The notes beneath the pieces were generated by a model. It was not told where the DNA came from. It made no database searches and saw only the letters and a list, made by a program, of their open reading frames with translations. From Ruegeria haliotis (GTDB lineage Bacteria > Pseudomonadota > Alphaproteobacteria > Rhodobacterales > Rhodobacteraceae), in NCBI RefSeq assembly GCF_013377785.1, contig NZ_JABXWT010000003.1:302958-366957 (forward strand): a DNA stretch of 64,000 nt, written 5' to 3'. The position numbers were made by a program, and so were the translations under genes. Shown in pieces: positions 55,670 to 63,675 of the stretch. How positions within the stretch are numbered: the first letter of the stretch is position 1; every line of letters begins with the position of its first letter.

Positions 55670-55885
55670 GGCGCATCCTCCTGACATTGCAGCCTGAAAC
55701 CGGACTTTCGCGGCCACTCTGTCACTCAGGTGAAAGAGGGGCAATAGAATAATTTGATCAAATTTTTTAACCCCTACGATTACGAAATGCGTATCGCAGT
55801 ACCCCGGGAATGGTTTAACCTGCACGCAAAGTGATTAGGTTCACGGCAACCGACTCGAGATTTTTCACAGGAAAGGAGATGCACC

Positions 55886-56536
55886 ATGGGTTTGCGCATC
55901 AACGATACGGTCCCGAATTTCACGGCAGAAACGGATCAGGGAACCGTTCAGTTTCACGATTGGATCGGCGACAGCTGGGCCATCCTGTTTTCTCACCCCA
56001 AGGATTTCACCCCTGTCTGCACCACCGAGTTTTCGGCCGTCGCACAGCTGAACGATGAATGGGCCGCGCGCAACACCAAGGTGATGGGCGTGTCGGTCGA
56101 TGGTGTCGAAGACCACAAGAAGTGGAAAAAAGACATCGAAGCCTATGGAAACGCCAATCCCGGTTTCCCGATCATCGCCGACGATGGCTTGGCCGTGTCC
56201 AAGGCGTTCGACATGTTGCCCGCCGAGGCATACCTGCCCGATGGCCGCACCCCCGCCGACAGCGCCACCGTGCGCTCGGTCTTTATCATCGGGCCGGACA
56301 AGCAGCTGAAACTGTCGATGACCTATCCGATGACCGTCGGCCGGAACTTTGCCGAGATTCTGCGCGCGCTGGATGGGTTGCAGATGTCGTCCAAGGGTGT
56401 TGCCACGCCTGCGAACTGGGTGCCGGGTGAGGATGTGATCATCCCTCCGACCGTCTCCAACGAAGATGCCAAGGCAAAATTCGGCGAGTTCGAGACGATT
56501 TTCCCCTATCTGCGCAAGACCAAGGCGCCGTCATAA
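55886..56536 (+). CDS. 1-Cys peroxiredoxin (Prx6 type)
   Basis: A 216-residue peroxidase. The peroxidatic cysteine is in HPKDFTPVCTTE (about 37-48), with the Prx6 pattern of a long C-terminal extension (AILRALDGLQMSSKGVATPANW; PGEDVIIPPTVSNEDAK). No resolving cysteine is seen, as in 1-Cys enzymes that need glutathione or similar. It stands alone; GAAAGGAG precedes the ATG. A strong hairpin follows. Confidence 0.93.
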   Translation: MGLRINDTVPNFTAETDQGTVQFHDWIGDSWAILFSHPKDFTPVCTTEFSAVAQLNDEWAARNTKVMGVSVDGVEDHKKWKKDIEAYGNANPGFPIIADDGLAVSKAFDMLPAEAYLPDGRTPADSATVRSVFIIGPDKQLKLSMTYPMTVGRNFAEILRALDGLQMSSKGVATPANWVPGEDVIIPPTVSNEDAKAKFGEFETIFPYLRKTKAPS

Positions 56537-56543
56537 ATCAAGG

Positions 56544-56563
56544 GCGGGGGTTTTGGCCCCCGC
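56544..56563. terminator. Bidirectional terminator-like hairpin after the peroxiredoxin
   Basis: GCGGGGG (56544-56550) and CCCCCGC (56557-56563) flank TTTTGG between two convergent genes. The stem touches the stop codon of the glycosyltransferase gene on the other strand. Confidence 0.6.
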
Positions 56564-57330
56564 TACTCTTGCGGGCGCGATGCCCCCTGAGGGCAGTCCG
56601 TGTCAAATGACACAGGTGGACGCTGCGGATAAAAATACAGCTTCGTCCGATAGGCCGCGCGCTTGAATTCGCGGGTCATCTTGTCACTCAGCGGCGGTCG
56701 CATCTGAATGGTCGAACCGCCGATTTCCCGAGCCACCTCCTGATTACCACTGCCCAACAAGGCGTGGATCGGCTGACCGGTCAGCCAGTGCATTTGCAGG
56801 AACGTGTCCACCGGACGGTCGATGTGGTCGGTTGCGGCCAGCAACCGCTCGGCGGCGCGGCGTCCAACCATCTGACAGACACATTGCAGACCGACGATCC
56901 AAGGCAGAATCAGTCGCAGCCCGTCCTGTTCGGCAAGCGTCTGGGCCGGGATCTCACGTTGCTTGACCGGAATGCGGATGTAGTGATCCGGGGTCGCAAT
57001 GGGCTGCAGCATGTCCAGAACCTGCTGCATCCGGTCCGGGTCTATACGCAGATCATCCTCGGTGATGATTGCCAGATCGATATTCTCATCCACCATCTTG
57101 CGCCAGATCCGGCGGTGGCTTTGAAAGACACCAATCTCTGCAGGGCGCAAAGCAAACGGATAATAGGGGCGGTGCAGGGTGCCGAGATGCATGCTGACAT
57201 CCGCGATCTGATCCGGGTCGCGCCCGTTCACGGCTTCGAACAACTCGGCGTTGGGCAGGTCATTGCACAGCTTCTCGGCATTGGGTCGCCGGGCTGTGCT
57301 TGAGGACATATGAATGATGAATGAGCGCAT
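56563..57330 (-). CDS. Glycosyltransferase family 25 (LPS-type) protein
   Basis: A 255-residue transferase of the GT25 family, whose members add sugars to lipopolysaccharide. Markers are FIIHMSSSTARRPNAEKL, LFEAVNGRDPD, LRPAEIGVFQSHRRIWRKMV and the metal motif TEDDL (about 92-96). ATG 57330 is chosen because the protein then starts on the first strand of the fold; 57342 and 57486 are alternatives. Its start codon lies in a stem of an inverted repeat. It follows the outer-membrane barrel gene by 70 bases on the same strand. Confidence 0.82.
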   Translation of the reverse strand: MRSFIIHMSSSTARRPNAEKLCNDLPNAELFEAVNGRDPDQIADVSMHLGTLHRPYYPFALRPAEIGVFQSHRRIWRKMVDENIDLAIITEDDLRIDPDRMQQVLDMLQPIATPDHYIRIPVKQREIPAQTLAEQDGLRLILPWIVGLQCVCQMVGRRAAERLLAATDHIDRPVDTFLQMHWLTGQPIHALLGSGNQEVAREIGGSTIQMRPPLSDKMTREFKRAAYRTKLYFYPQRPPVSFDTDCPQGASRPQE

Positions 57331-57360
57331 GCCCCCGTGCATAGAACACGAGGGCATGCG
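57326..57360 (-). promoter_or_regulatory. Inverted repeat covering the glycosyltransferase start
   Basis: CGCATGCCC (57326-57334) and its complement GGGCATGCG (57352-57360) flank 17 bases. In the mRNA the AUG at 57330 lies in the 3' arm, while a second AUG (57342) lies in the loop. Pairing could hide the start site and lower translation. Confidence 0.45.
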
Positions 57361-57393
57361 GGGGAAGGGAAACCGGAGAGAAACGCTTCCCCC
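57360..57393 (-). terminator. Stem-loop just below the barrel-protein stop
   Basis: GGGGGAAG (57360-57367) and CTTCCCCC (57386-57393) form an eight-pair stem around 18 bases, seven bases after the barrel gene's stop (57401). No T run follows, so it may attenuate or protect the transcript rather than end it. Confidence 0.45.
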
Positions 57394-57400
57394 TGTGTGA

Positions 57401-58090
57401 TCAGAAGCGATAACGCACACCGAAATTGACGCTGAACGTATCCAGATCGTCCTCGACCGAACCGGTTGAGGCGCCGTTAGGCGCAAGACGATCGGACGAG
57501 ACGTCGAAAACGCGGGAATAGCGGGCGTCGACGGTGAATGCGGTGGTGGCGTTCAGGTCATAGGCGACACCGGCAATCAGTTGCGCCGCAAAGTTGGTGT
57601 CGCTGTCATCCAGCGAGACGCCCGGCCCATACGAGAAATCGATGTCCGAATAGGTGGCGCCCAGACCAAACCCGGCAAACGGCGTCAGCGGACCCGACTG
57701 CTTGAAATCAAACAGCACATTGGCAAACAGCGAGGTCTGGCTGATGTCACCCGACACGTTCGCCTCAGACCCCGGCCCGTTTCCGGTGAAATTGACGCCG
57801 TCGACATCATTGTCGCGATAGGACAATTCCAGCTCGATCCGCGTACCGATGATGTCGTTGGACCATTGCGGAATTTCCGTACCGATCGCCAGACCCAGCC
57901 CATAGCCGCCGTCGAAATCGGTATCGACGGACTGGCCCGCCCCACCGATCGTGCCCGAGAAATCGCTGTCCTGCAGCTGGCTATAGCCGATAAAGCCCTG
58001 AATGTAGGTGCCGTCCGACAGGCTCTGTGCGCTGGCGGCGGAGGCGCCCAGAATCAGGGCCGTCGAGGCCAGGATAAGACGATTGACCAT
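57401..58090 (-). CDS. Outer-membrane beta-barrel protein (porin-like)
   Basis: A 229-residue outer-membrane protein: signal peptide (1-22, ASA-Q), then alternating strands typical of small eight-stranded barrels (YIQGFIGYSQLQDSDF, YGLGLAIGTEIPQW, TRIELELSYRDNDVDG, PFAGFGLGATYSDIDFSYG, FAAQLIAGVAYDLN, VDARYSRVFDVSSD) ending in the aromatic VRYRF, the usual C-terminal barrel signal. It belongs to the Opa/OmpA-like or surface antigen group. AAAGGA lies upstream of ATG 58090. Confidence 0.85.
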   Translation of the reverse strand: MVNRLILASTALILGASAASAQSLSDGTYIQGFIGYSQLQDSDFSGTIGGAGQSVDTDFDGGYGLGLAIGTEIPQWSNDIIGTRIELELSYRDNDVDGVNFTGNGPGSEANVSGDISQTSLFANVLFDFKQSGPLTPFAGFGLGATYSDIDFSYGPGVSLDDSDTNFAAQLIAGVAYDLNATTAFTVDARYSRVFDVSSDRLAPNGASTGSVEDDLDTFSVNFGVRYRF

Positions 58091-58537
58091 GATCGTGTCC
58101 TTTATTCCATATGGTTCATGGAGACATCTGGGGAACATTGGATCAAAGGAAAGGTACGGCGCCTTCACTTCGCGTCACGTAATCTTAGGCCAGTGTGAGC
58201 GAATAATCCGCCAATCCCAAGAGACCTTTGATTCCACGCGCAAAACACAGGATCGGATACCTCAAGCTGGCCAGTGTGAGCCTTTTCAACGCTTCGATTG
58301 CATTCGGGTCCGAGCCGGATGAACTGCGCCAGAATGCAAGCGCTCAGTTCGCAAGAACAGCGTGTCGCCGCAGCCGCAGTTCTTGAATCGCCCAATTTGT
58401 GCTAGTCTGACATGGCTGATTGGCCGAGCGTTCCCAAAAAGCGTCTCGGACTCGGTATCGCCCCATTTCATTTTGCGGGGCAGGGGGTGAACCCAACGGG
58501 TTCTGGACTTTCACACTTTGCGGGAAAGGAGAAGGCG
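58091..58537. other. Gap between the barrel gene and the DUF1326 gene
   Basis: This 447-base stretch has no clear gene. Frames of 61-104 codons here are out of family style and lack ribosome sites. It holds a direct repeat, GGCCAGTGTGAGC, at 58188-58200 and 58269-58281. Promoters for both divergent genes must lie here; I cannot place them with confidence. Confidence 0.5.
58188..58281. repeat. 13-base direct repeat GGCCAGTGTGAGC
   Basis: Identical 13-base copies at 58188-58200 and 58269-58281 are 81 bases apart start to start, within a promoter-containing gap between divergent genes. They may be regulator sites or a remnant of slippage. Confidence 0.5.
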
Positions 58538-59176
58538 GTGGCATTTACAGATTGGTATATTGAGGGGAACAGCTTTGGAAACTGCAATTGCGGTTACGCC
58601 TGCCCCTGTCAATTCGAGGAAATACCCACCCATGGCAATTGTCGTGGGTTTGAGGTGCTGGAGGTCACCGAAGGACATTTCGGCGACACGGATTTAAGTG
58701 GCACCAAAGCGGCGTTGTTGTATGCTTGGCCCGGTCCGATCTTTGAAGGCGGCGGCGAGATGCAAGTCATTGTGGATTCCGCCGCGACCGAAGCGCAGCG
58801 GACCGCTCTGCAGCGTGTTTTTCAGGGCGAAGAGACCGAAGAAATGGCCACGCATTGGTACGTCTTTCGCGCAATGTGCGACACATTGCATGACACGCTG
58901 TATTTGCCGATCGACCTTGCCATGGATATTGATGCCCGTACCGCCAAAGTGTCAGTCGGTGACGTTCTGAAATCGACAGGCCGCCCCATTCAAGCGCCTC
59001 ACGGTGGTGGAGAACACCGCGTGCGGATCGATATTCCCGGTGGTATTGAGTTCACCATTGCCGAGGTCGGCAGTGCTTCGACCCGCGCGGATACGGCGAT
59101 AAACCTCGATCTCATCGACAGCTACGGTCAGTGGCACACCCTGAAACACGGCCCCAGCGGTGTTGCGCAAGGATAA
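58538..59176 (+). CDS. DUF1326 protein with cysteine-rich N-terminus
   Basis: A 212-residue protein starting at GTG 58538 (GGAG six bases before); an ATG-started frame from 58412 has no site and adds a non-family stretch. It begins FTDWYIEGNSFGNCNCGYACPCQFEE, matching the DUF1326 start with NCNC, CPCQ and NCRG cysteines close together, which look like a metal or Fe-S ligand set. The rest is beta-rich. Function is unknown; related proteins occur next to predicted metal-carrier membrane proteins (DUF2182), not seen here. Confidence 0.78.
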   Translation: MAFTDWYIEGNSFGNCNCGYACPCQFEEIPTHGNCRGFEVLEVTEGHFGDTDLSGTKAALLYAWPGPIFEGGGEMQVIVDSAATEAQRTALQRVFQGEETEEMATHWYVFRAMCDTLHDTLYLPIDLAMDIDARTAKVSVGDVLKSTGRPIQAPHGGGEHRVRIDIPGGIEFTIAEVGSASTRADTAINLDLIDSYGQWHTLKHGPSGVAQG

Positions 59177-59249
59177 GCGCGACCAAACCGGGCTCAATTC
59201 CGCCGCCCCGTATGGGTTTTCCGGGCGAGATCAGGCCGCGTGCGTGACC

Positions 59250-60230
59250 TCACCAATACCCCGGGACCGATAGGTTCGACCGCATCATGCGGACCTCGTA
59301 TGGCTTCAGAACCGGCAAAGCGGTCTCGCCATAACCGGTCTTGGGGCACCTGAGTTCAGGGAACAGATCAAACAGCTCGCGTTTGGTGGCCGGGGCCATG
59401 GCGCTCATCGTGGTGTCGCCGGGAAAAAAGGATTCTGACCAGATGCCTTCCACATTCACCAGCTCGTGTTGGTCGAAAAGAATGTGGATGTATTCGACCC
59501 CTTGTTCTGGGGAAAGTTGCTCGATGGCTTTGCCGTTGACCATACCCTTGGCCGGGGCCAGCATGACCGGTTCAAAGTAATACAGCTCCATCATGGCAGA
59601 GGTCACGGCAATCCGATGTTGGGGCGAGATCAGAAGATCGCGGCTAGGACAGTCTTTGGCAAAGCTGCCGGCGCGGATACGAACCGGACAGAGGTGCGGA
59701 TCACGTTTCAACTCTTGCGCAGACAGCTGGCGCCGGCCAATCCAGCGCACCGGCCGTGTGGCGCCATCTGCGGTGATCACCTCGTCTCCGGGCTCCAGCG
59801 TCTCAATCAAACGTTGACCTGACGGTGTAAGGATCAGGGACCCGGAGGTAAAGCACACGAAGGTTGGAATGGTTTCGTATTCGGATGGTGGCGCGGTGAC
59901 GATGGTGTTGTTGGTGTTGGCAATTGTGTCGCCAACTTCGACCTCGCCCGAGGTAACGACAATGTACTGCGGGTTTGAAAATTGCAGCAAAGTGAACGTA
60001 ACGGGGGTTCCGCCAACGTCACCGTTGTAGATTTCAAAAGTCTGGAAATCAGTTGAATTGCCGATAAAACTGGGAACGCCACTCACATCCAGTTGCAAAC
60101 CACCGTCTGCATCGGGATCTTCCAGGTCATCGTCATTGTCGACTATCGCCACCTGGTATGCGTTCAATACTTCGACATTCGCGCTGCCCAATGGGTCGAC
60201 GTCGATCTCGTAAATCGTGATAAATTTCAT
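59250..60230 (-). CDS. Hint-domain protein
   Basis: A 326-residue protein. The C-terminal part is a Hint (hedgehog/intein) domain of the type common in Rhodobacteraceae: [31 protein letters not shown] starting at Cys126 (in part), [14 protein letters not shown] near 195-208. The N-terminal 120 residues are beta-rich and acidic, resembling a secreted or adhesin-like domain with no signal peptide. Hint domains can cleave themselves; the next residues and the essential Cys126 are present. Its biological role is unknown. Confidence 0.83.
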   Translation of the reverse strand: MKFITIYEIDVDPLGSANVEVLNAYQVAIVDNDDDLEDPDADGGLQLDVSGVPSFIGNSTDFQTFEIYNGDVGGTPVTFTLLQFSNPQYIVVTSGEVEVGDTIANTNNTIVTAPPSEYETIPTFVCFTSGSLILTPSGQRLIETLEPGDEVITADGATRPVRWIGRRQLSAQELKRDPHLCPVRIRAGSFAKDCPSRDLLISPQHRIAVTSAMMELYYFEPVMLAPAKGMVNGKAIEQLSPEQGVEYIHILFDQHELVNVEGIWSESFFPGDTTMSAMAPATKRELFDLFPELRCPKTGYGETALPVLKPYEVRMMRSNLSVPGYW

Positions 60231-60258
60231 AGCCGAACAGCATCCGTCGAAAGTGAAA

Positions 60259-60293
60259 GTTTAACGTTTTCACCATGATTCTACACGTTAAAC
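60259..60293. promoter_or_regulatory. Paired AACGTT-type palindromes before the Hint gene
   Basis: GTTTAACGT (60259-60267) and its complement ACGTTAAAC (60285-60293) flank 17 bases, 29 bases upstream of the Hint gene start. The right half lies inside a second perfect palindrome, CACGTT-A-AACGTG (60284-60296). This is operator-like; the regulator is unknown. Confidence 0.5.
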
Positions 60294-60339
60294 GTGCAAG
60301 TCGATAGGTTTTTGGCTTTAGTAGGGCAATGGTGTCGCC

Positions 60340-60376
60340 AAAAAGCAAAAGGCCCCGGTCAATCGCCGGGGCCTTT
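60340..60376 (-). terminator. Intrinsic terminator of pnp
   Basis: GGCCCCGG (60351-60358) and CCGGGGCC (60366-60373) flank a seven-base loop; on the minus strand a stem is followed by TTTTGCTTTTT. It lies 27 bases after the pnp stop. Confidence 0.85.
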
Positions 60377-60399
60377 CCGCATTCAAAAGAGGGTGCAGA

Positions 60400-62550
60400 T
60401 TATTCTGCGCCTTCCTCTTTCTTTTCTTTCTTCTCAGGGGCGATCTCTTCGCCGGTTTCCTGATCGATCATCTTCATCGACAGGCGTACCTTGCCGCGAT
60501 CGTCAAAGCCCAGCAGTTTGACCTTCACTTCCTGACCTTCCTTCAGAACGTCTGACGGATGGTTTAGGCGGCGGTTTTCGATCTGGGACACGTGCACCAG
60601 ACCGTCGCGCTTGCCAAAGAAGTTCACGAAGGCACCGAAGTCGACGATTTTGACGACCTTGCCGGTATAAACCTGACCTTCTTCCGGCTCGGCGACGATC
60701 GAGTGGATCATCTCATAAGCCTTCTTGATCGATTCACCATCGGGCGAGGCGATCTTGATCACGCCGTCATCGTTGATGTCGACCTTGGCACCTGAAACTT
60801 CGACGATCTCACGGATCACCTTACCGCCCGAACCGATCACTTCACGGATCTTGTCGGTGGGGATGTTCATGGTCTCGATGCGCGGGGCATGGACCGAGAA
60901 TTCGTTGGTCTCGGACAGGGCTTTGCCCATCTCACCCAGAATGTGCATCCGGCCGTCCTTGGCTTGCGCCAGGGCTTTCTCCATGATCTCGGGCGTGATG
61001 CCCGCAACCTTGATGTCCATCTGCAGCGAGGTGATGCCGTTCTCAGTCCCCGCCACTTTGAAGTCCATGTCACCCAGGTGGTCTTCGTCACCCAGAATGT
61101 CCGACAAGATGGCATATTCGCCGTCATCTTCCAGGATCAGACCCATGGCCACACCGGCAACCGCTGATTTCAGCGGAACACCCGCATCCATCATCGACAG
61201 CGAACCGCCGCAGACAGACGCCATCGAGGACGAGCCGTTGGATTCAGTGATCTCCGACACGATGCGGATCGTGTAGGGGAAGTCTGTCGCTGCAGGCAGA
61301 ACCGCCTGAAGCGCACGCCATGCCAGCTTGCCGTGGCCGATCTCACGACGGCCCGGACCACCAACGCGGCCAACTTCACCAACCGAGTAGGGAGGGAAGT
61401 TATAGTGCAGCAGGAAGTTCGATTTGAAGTTGCCATGCAGCGCGTCGATGAACTGCTCATCGTCGCCGGTGCCCAGCGTGGTCACAGCCAGCGCCTGCGT
61501 TTCACCACGGGTGAACAGGGCCGAACCGTGGGTCCGTGGCAGCATTCCGGTTTCCGAAACGATGCTGCGGATCTCGTCGGTCGCACGACCGTCGATACGC
61601 TTGCCGGTTTTGACAACGTCGCCGCGCAGAATGCCAGCTTCAAGCTTTTTCAGGGCCGAACCAAGATTCGCGTCACCCAGCTGCTCTTCGGTCAAAGCGG
61701 CTTTGATGGTGTCACGTGCGGCGGAAACCGCGGCAGTGCGCTCTTGCTTGTCGCTGATCGCAAATGCGGCGCGCATCTCAGTCTCGCCAGCAGCTTTGAC
61801 AGCAGCAGACAGCTCTGAGTAATCGGCAGGCTGAAAGTCGAACGGTTCTTTTGCAGCGTCTTCGGCCAGATCAATGATCAGGTCGATGACCGGCTGAATC
61901 TGCTCGTGTGCGAATTTGACCGCACCCAGCATTTCCGCCTCGGACAGCTCATAGGCTTCCGATTCAACCATCATCACGGCGTCTTTGGTACCGGCAACAA
62001 CCAGATCCAGACGCTGTTCAGGGTTCAGGCGCAGGTCCTGCATGTCGTCGACGGTCGGGTTCAGGATGTATTCACCATCCTCGAAACCAACGCGGGCACC
62101 AGCGATCGGGCCCATGAACGGTGCGCCGGAAATGGTCAGCGCCGCCGAGGCCGCGATCATCGCAACCATGTCCGGGTCGTTGACCAGATCGTGGGACAGC
62201 ACGGTGCACATCACCAGTACTTCGTTTTTGAAGCCGTCCACAAACAGCGGGCGGATCGGACGGTCGATCAGACGCGCGGTCAGCGTCTCTTTTTCCGTCG
62301 GGCGCGCCTCGCGCTTGAAGAAGCCACCCGGAACCTTACCGGCGGCATAGTATTTCTCTTGGTAGTGTACGGTCAGCGGGAAAAAGTCCTGACCGGGTTT
62401 TTGTGCGCGGGCAAAGGTCACGTTCGCCATGACGCTGGTTTCGCCCAGCGTGGCAATCACGCTGCCGTCGGCCTGACGGGCAACCTTGCCGGTTTCCAGT
62501 GTCAGCGTCTCTTCGCCCCACTGCATTGATTTCTTAGCTACATCAAACAT
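60400..62550 (-). CDS. pnp: Polyribonucleotide nucleotidyltransferase (PNPase)
   Basis: A 716-residue phosphorolytic 3'-5' exoribonuclease of the RNA degradosome. Two RNase PH domains (from residue 10 and about 310), KH domain ([21 protein letters not shown], in part, about 560) and S1 domain ([30 protein letters not shown], in part, about 625) appear in order. The end is a lysine/glutamate-rich tail. AGGATACGCAT precedes the ATG. The leader (about 62562-62600) has GGGAGTGCTCCC-type hairpins that could serve in RNase III control, as known for E. coli pnp. Confidence 0.97.
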   Translation of the reverse strand: MFDVAKKSMQWGEETLTLETGKVARQADGSVIATLGETSVMANVTFARAQKPGQDFFPLTVHYQEKYYAAGKVPGGFFKREARPTEKETLTARLIDRPIRPLFVDGFKNEVLVMCTVLSHDLVNDPDMVAMIAASAALTISGAPFMGPIAGARVGFEDGEYILNPTVDDMQDLRLNPEQRLDLVVAGTKDAVMMVESEAYELSEAEMLGAVKFAHEQIQPVIDLIIDLAEDAAKEPFDFQPADYSELSAAVKAAGETEMRAAFAISDKQERTAAVSAARDTIKAALTEEQLGDANLGSALKKLEAGILRGDVVKTGKRIDGRATDEIRSIVSETGMLPRTHGSALFTRGETQALAVTTLGTGDDEQFIDALHGNFKSNFLLHYNFPPYSVGEVGRVGGPGRREIGHGKLAWRALQAVLPAATDFPYTIRIVSEITESNGSSSMASVCGGSLSMMDAGVPLKSAVAGVAMGLILEDDGEYAILSDILGDEDHLGDMDFKVAGTENGITSLQMDIKVAGITPEIMEKALAQAKDGRMHILGEMGKALSETNEFSVHAPRIETMNIPTDKIREVIGSGGKVIREIVEVSGAKVDINDDGVIKIASPDGESIKKAYEMIHSIVAEPEEGQVYTGKVVKIVDFGAFVNFFGKRDGLVHVSQIENRRLNHPSDVLKEGQEVKVKLLGFDDRGKVRLSMKMIDQETGEEIAPEKKEKKEEGAE

Positions 62551-62950
62551 ATGCGTATCCTAGAAGGGAGCACTCCCGCCCCTGCGGGTCTCCCGTTTTG
62601 CATGGCGGCCCCATTGCCGCCGATCCCATTTTAGCTTTCGTCTGAGTGCCAGGATCAGGGCACAACGTCTCAGATGTTGCGCGCATACATGAGATTGCGT
62701 TGGAAGGAAAGGGGAACCGAACGGGCCACACAGCACCGCAGACTGCCGCGCCGATGCACATCCCACGGACTTTGATGCGGCGCGTTTTTGCCCCGGTCCG
62801 GATGCTGGCGTACCGGTTCCAGACCACACGGCATAGGTCTGTGACCCACATCACTGACCAATCTGCCGGAACCTGCCACACTATTACTATTCTAGTAGCC
62901 GCGCTTTAAAATATTTCGAAGCGCATTTTATCATTATCCTCCCTGTGGAC

Positions 62951-62984
62951 TAGGGCGCGCCTAATACAGACGCGTCCTTTTTTT
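62951..62984 (+). terminator. Strong forward-strand intrinsic terminator with no upstream gene
   Basis: GGGCGCG (62953-62959) pairs with CGCGTCC (62971-62977, one G-U) around an 11-base loop, followed by seven T (62978-62984). No plus-strand gene precedes it for over 400 bases, so it may end a small RNA or an antisense transcript from the pnp leader region. Confidence 0.75.
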
Positions 62985-63049
62985 GTCTGGTGCTGCGGTG
63001 CGAATTCAACGGGTCTGAAGGGCAGGTTTGTGGGCGTTTCAGATTTGAC

Positions 63050-63069
63050 GTTACGTCGAATAACGTAAC
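63050..63069. promoter_or_regulatory. 20-base perfect palindrome (GTTACGT/ACGTAAC)
   Basis: GTTACGT (63050-63056) and ACGTAAC (63063-63069) are exact inverted halves with a six-base centre, overlapped by GACGT-T-ACGTC (63047-63057). It has the form of a dimeric repressor site. It lies about 250 bases before the gene at 63316 and 500 bases before pnp, so its target is not clear. Confidence 0.5.
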
Positions 63070-63315
63070 TCTGGTGCGGTGCGATCCACCCTAGGCATCG
63101 GTTTTTCACCAATTTTTTGACTTCCTGATCAAAATATGACGCTTTTTGCCGGATTCTTCCCCCTAACGATGAATTTCAAAGTCCCTAGATGCGCCTTGTC
63201 GCTGTGGGCTGCCACTCATGGAACATATGATCCTTGAGCCCTCTCCAACCCACTGGGTTCGGATCAGGCCCGCAGCGGCAGTGCTTATAAGTCCGGCTGC
63301 TGGAGGAGTTTGAAT

Positions 63316-63675
63316 ATGCACTTCAAATCAATTCTGAACCGCCTGTTTGAAACCGGGACGGTTGATCGCGAGACGTCAGACGGCACCGCGCCCGCATTTT
63401 CAGATGCGAAGGATCGGCAAAGCAATTTGCAAAAATCCGAGATTACCGAGCTCTTTCGCAGTGCTCTTGAAGAAAAGCAAAGGGATCTGCTTTTGCGACG
63501 AGCGGACGTTGCGGACTCGACCAGAACGGATTGTCTCTATCTAACGGGTCCGATCTCTGCCGGGCTGCCTCGGCAGTTCCGGGCGCAGGTGTTGCGACTG
63601 CCAATTACATCACCTCAGGCAGGTCAAACACAAACGGACGAGTCCCAAGCAGGTGCCAAGGGCTCCACCCGCTAG
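63316..63675 (+). CDS. Small basic protein of unknown function
   Basis: A 119-residue protein, starting at ATG 63316 with AGGAG seven bases upstream (TTG at 63310 is the alternative). It is polar, with two charged segments (SEITELFRSALEEKQRDLLLRRADVADS in part, about 47-70) and no signal or membrane helix. A low-complexity C-terminal tail (SPQAGQTQTDESQAGAKG) follows. No family recognised. Its last four bases overlap the LysR-like stop. Confidence 0.6.
   Translation: MHFKSILNRLFETGTVDRETSDGTAPAFSDAKDRQSNLQKSEITELFRSALEEKQRDLLLRRADVADSTRTDCLYLTGPISAGLPRQFRAQVLRLPITSPQAGQTQTDESQAGAKGSTR

Larger units (their letters stand above)
62551..63315. other. Long gap upstream of pnp with control elements
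   Basis: About 765 bases with no convincing gene. It contains the pnp leader hairpins (near 62562-62600), a GCGCTT/AAGCGC stem (62901-62924), a strong forward terminator (62951-62984) with no gene before it, and a 20-base palindrome (63050-63069). The rpsO gene, which often precedes pnp, is absent from this gap. The open frames at 62543-62881 and 62906-63112 look non-coding. Confidence 0.6.

Noticed and set aside
62543..62881. 112-codon minus-strand frame upstream of pnp
   Set aside because: It overlaps the pnp start and leader hairpins, has odd composition and no ribosome site.
62906..63112. 68-codon minus-strand frame
   Set aside because: Crosses the terminator and palindrome; no recognisable protein features.
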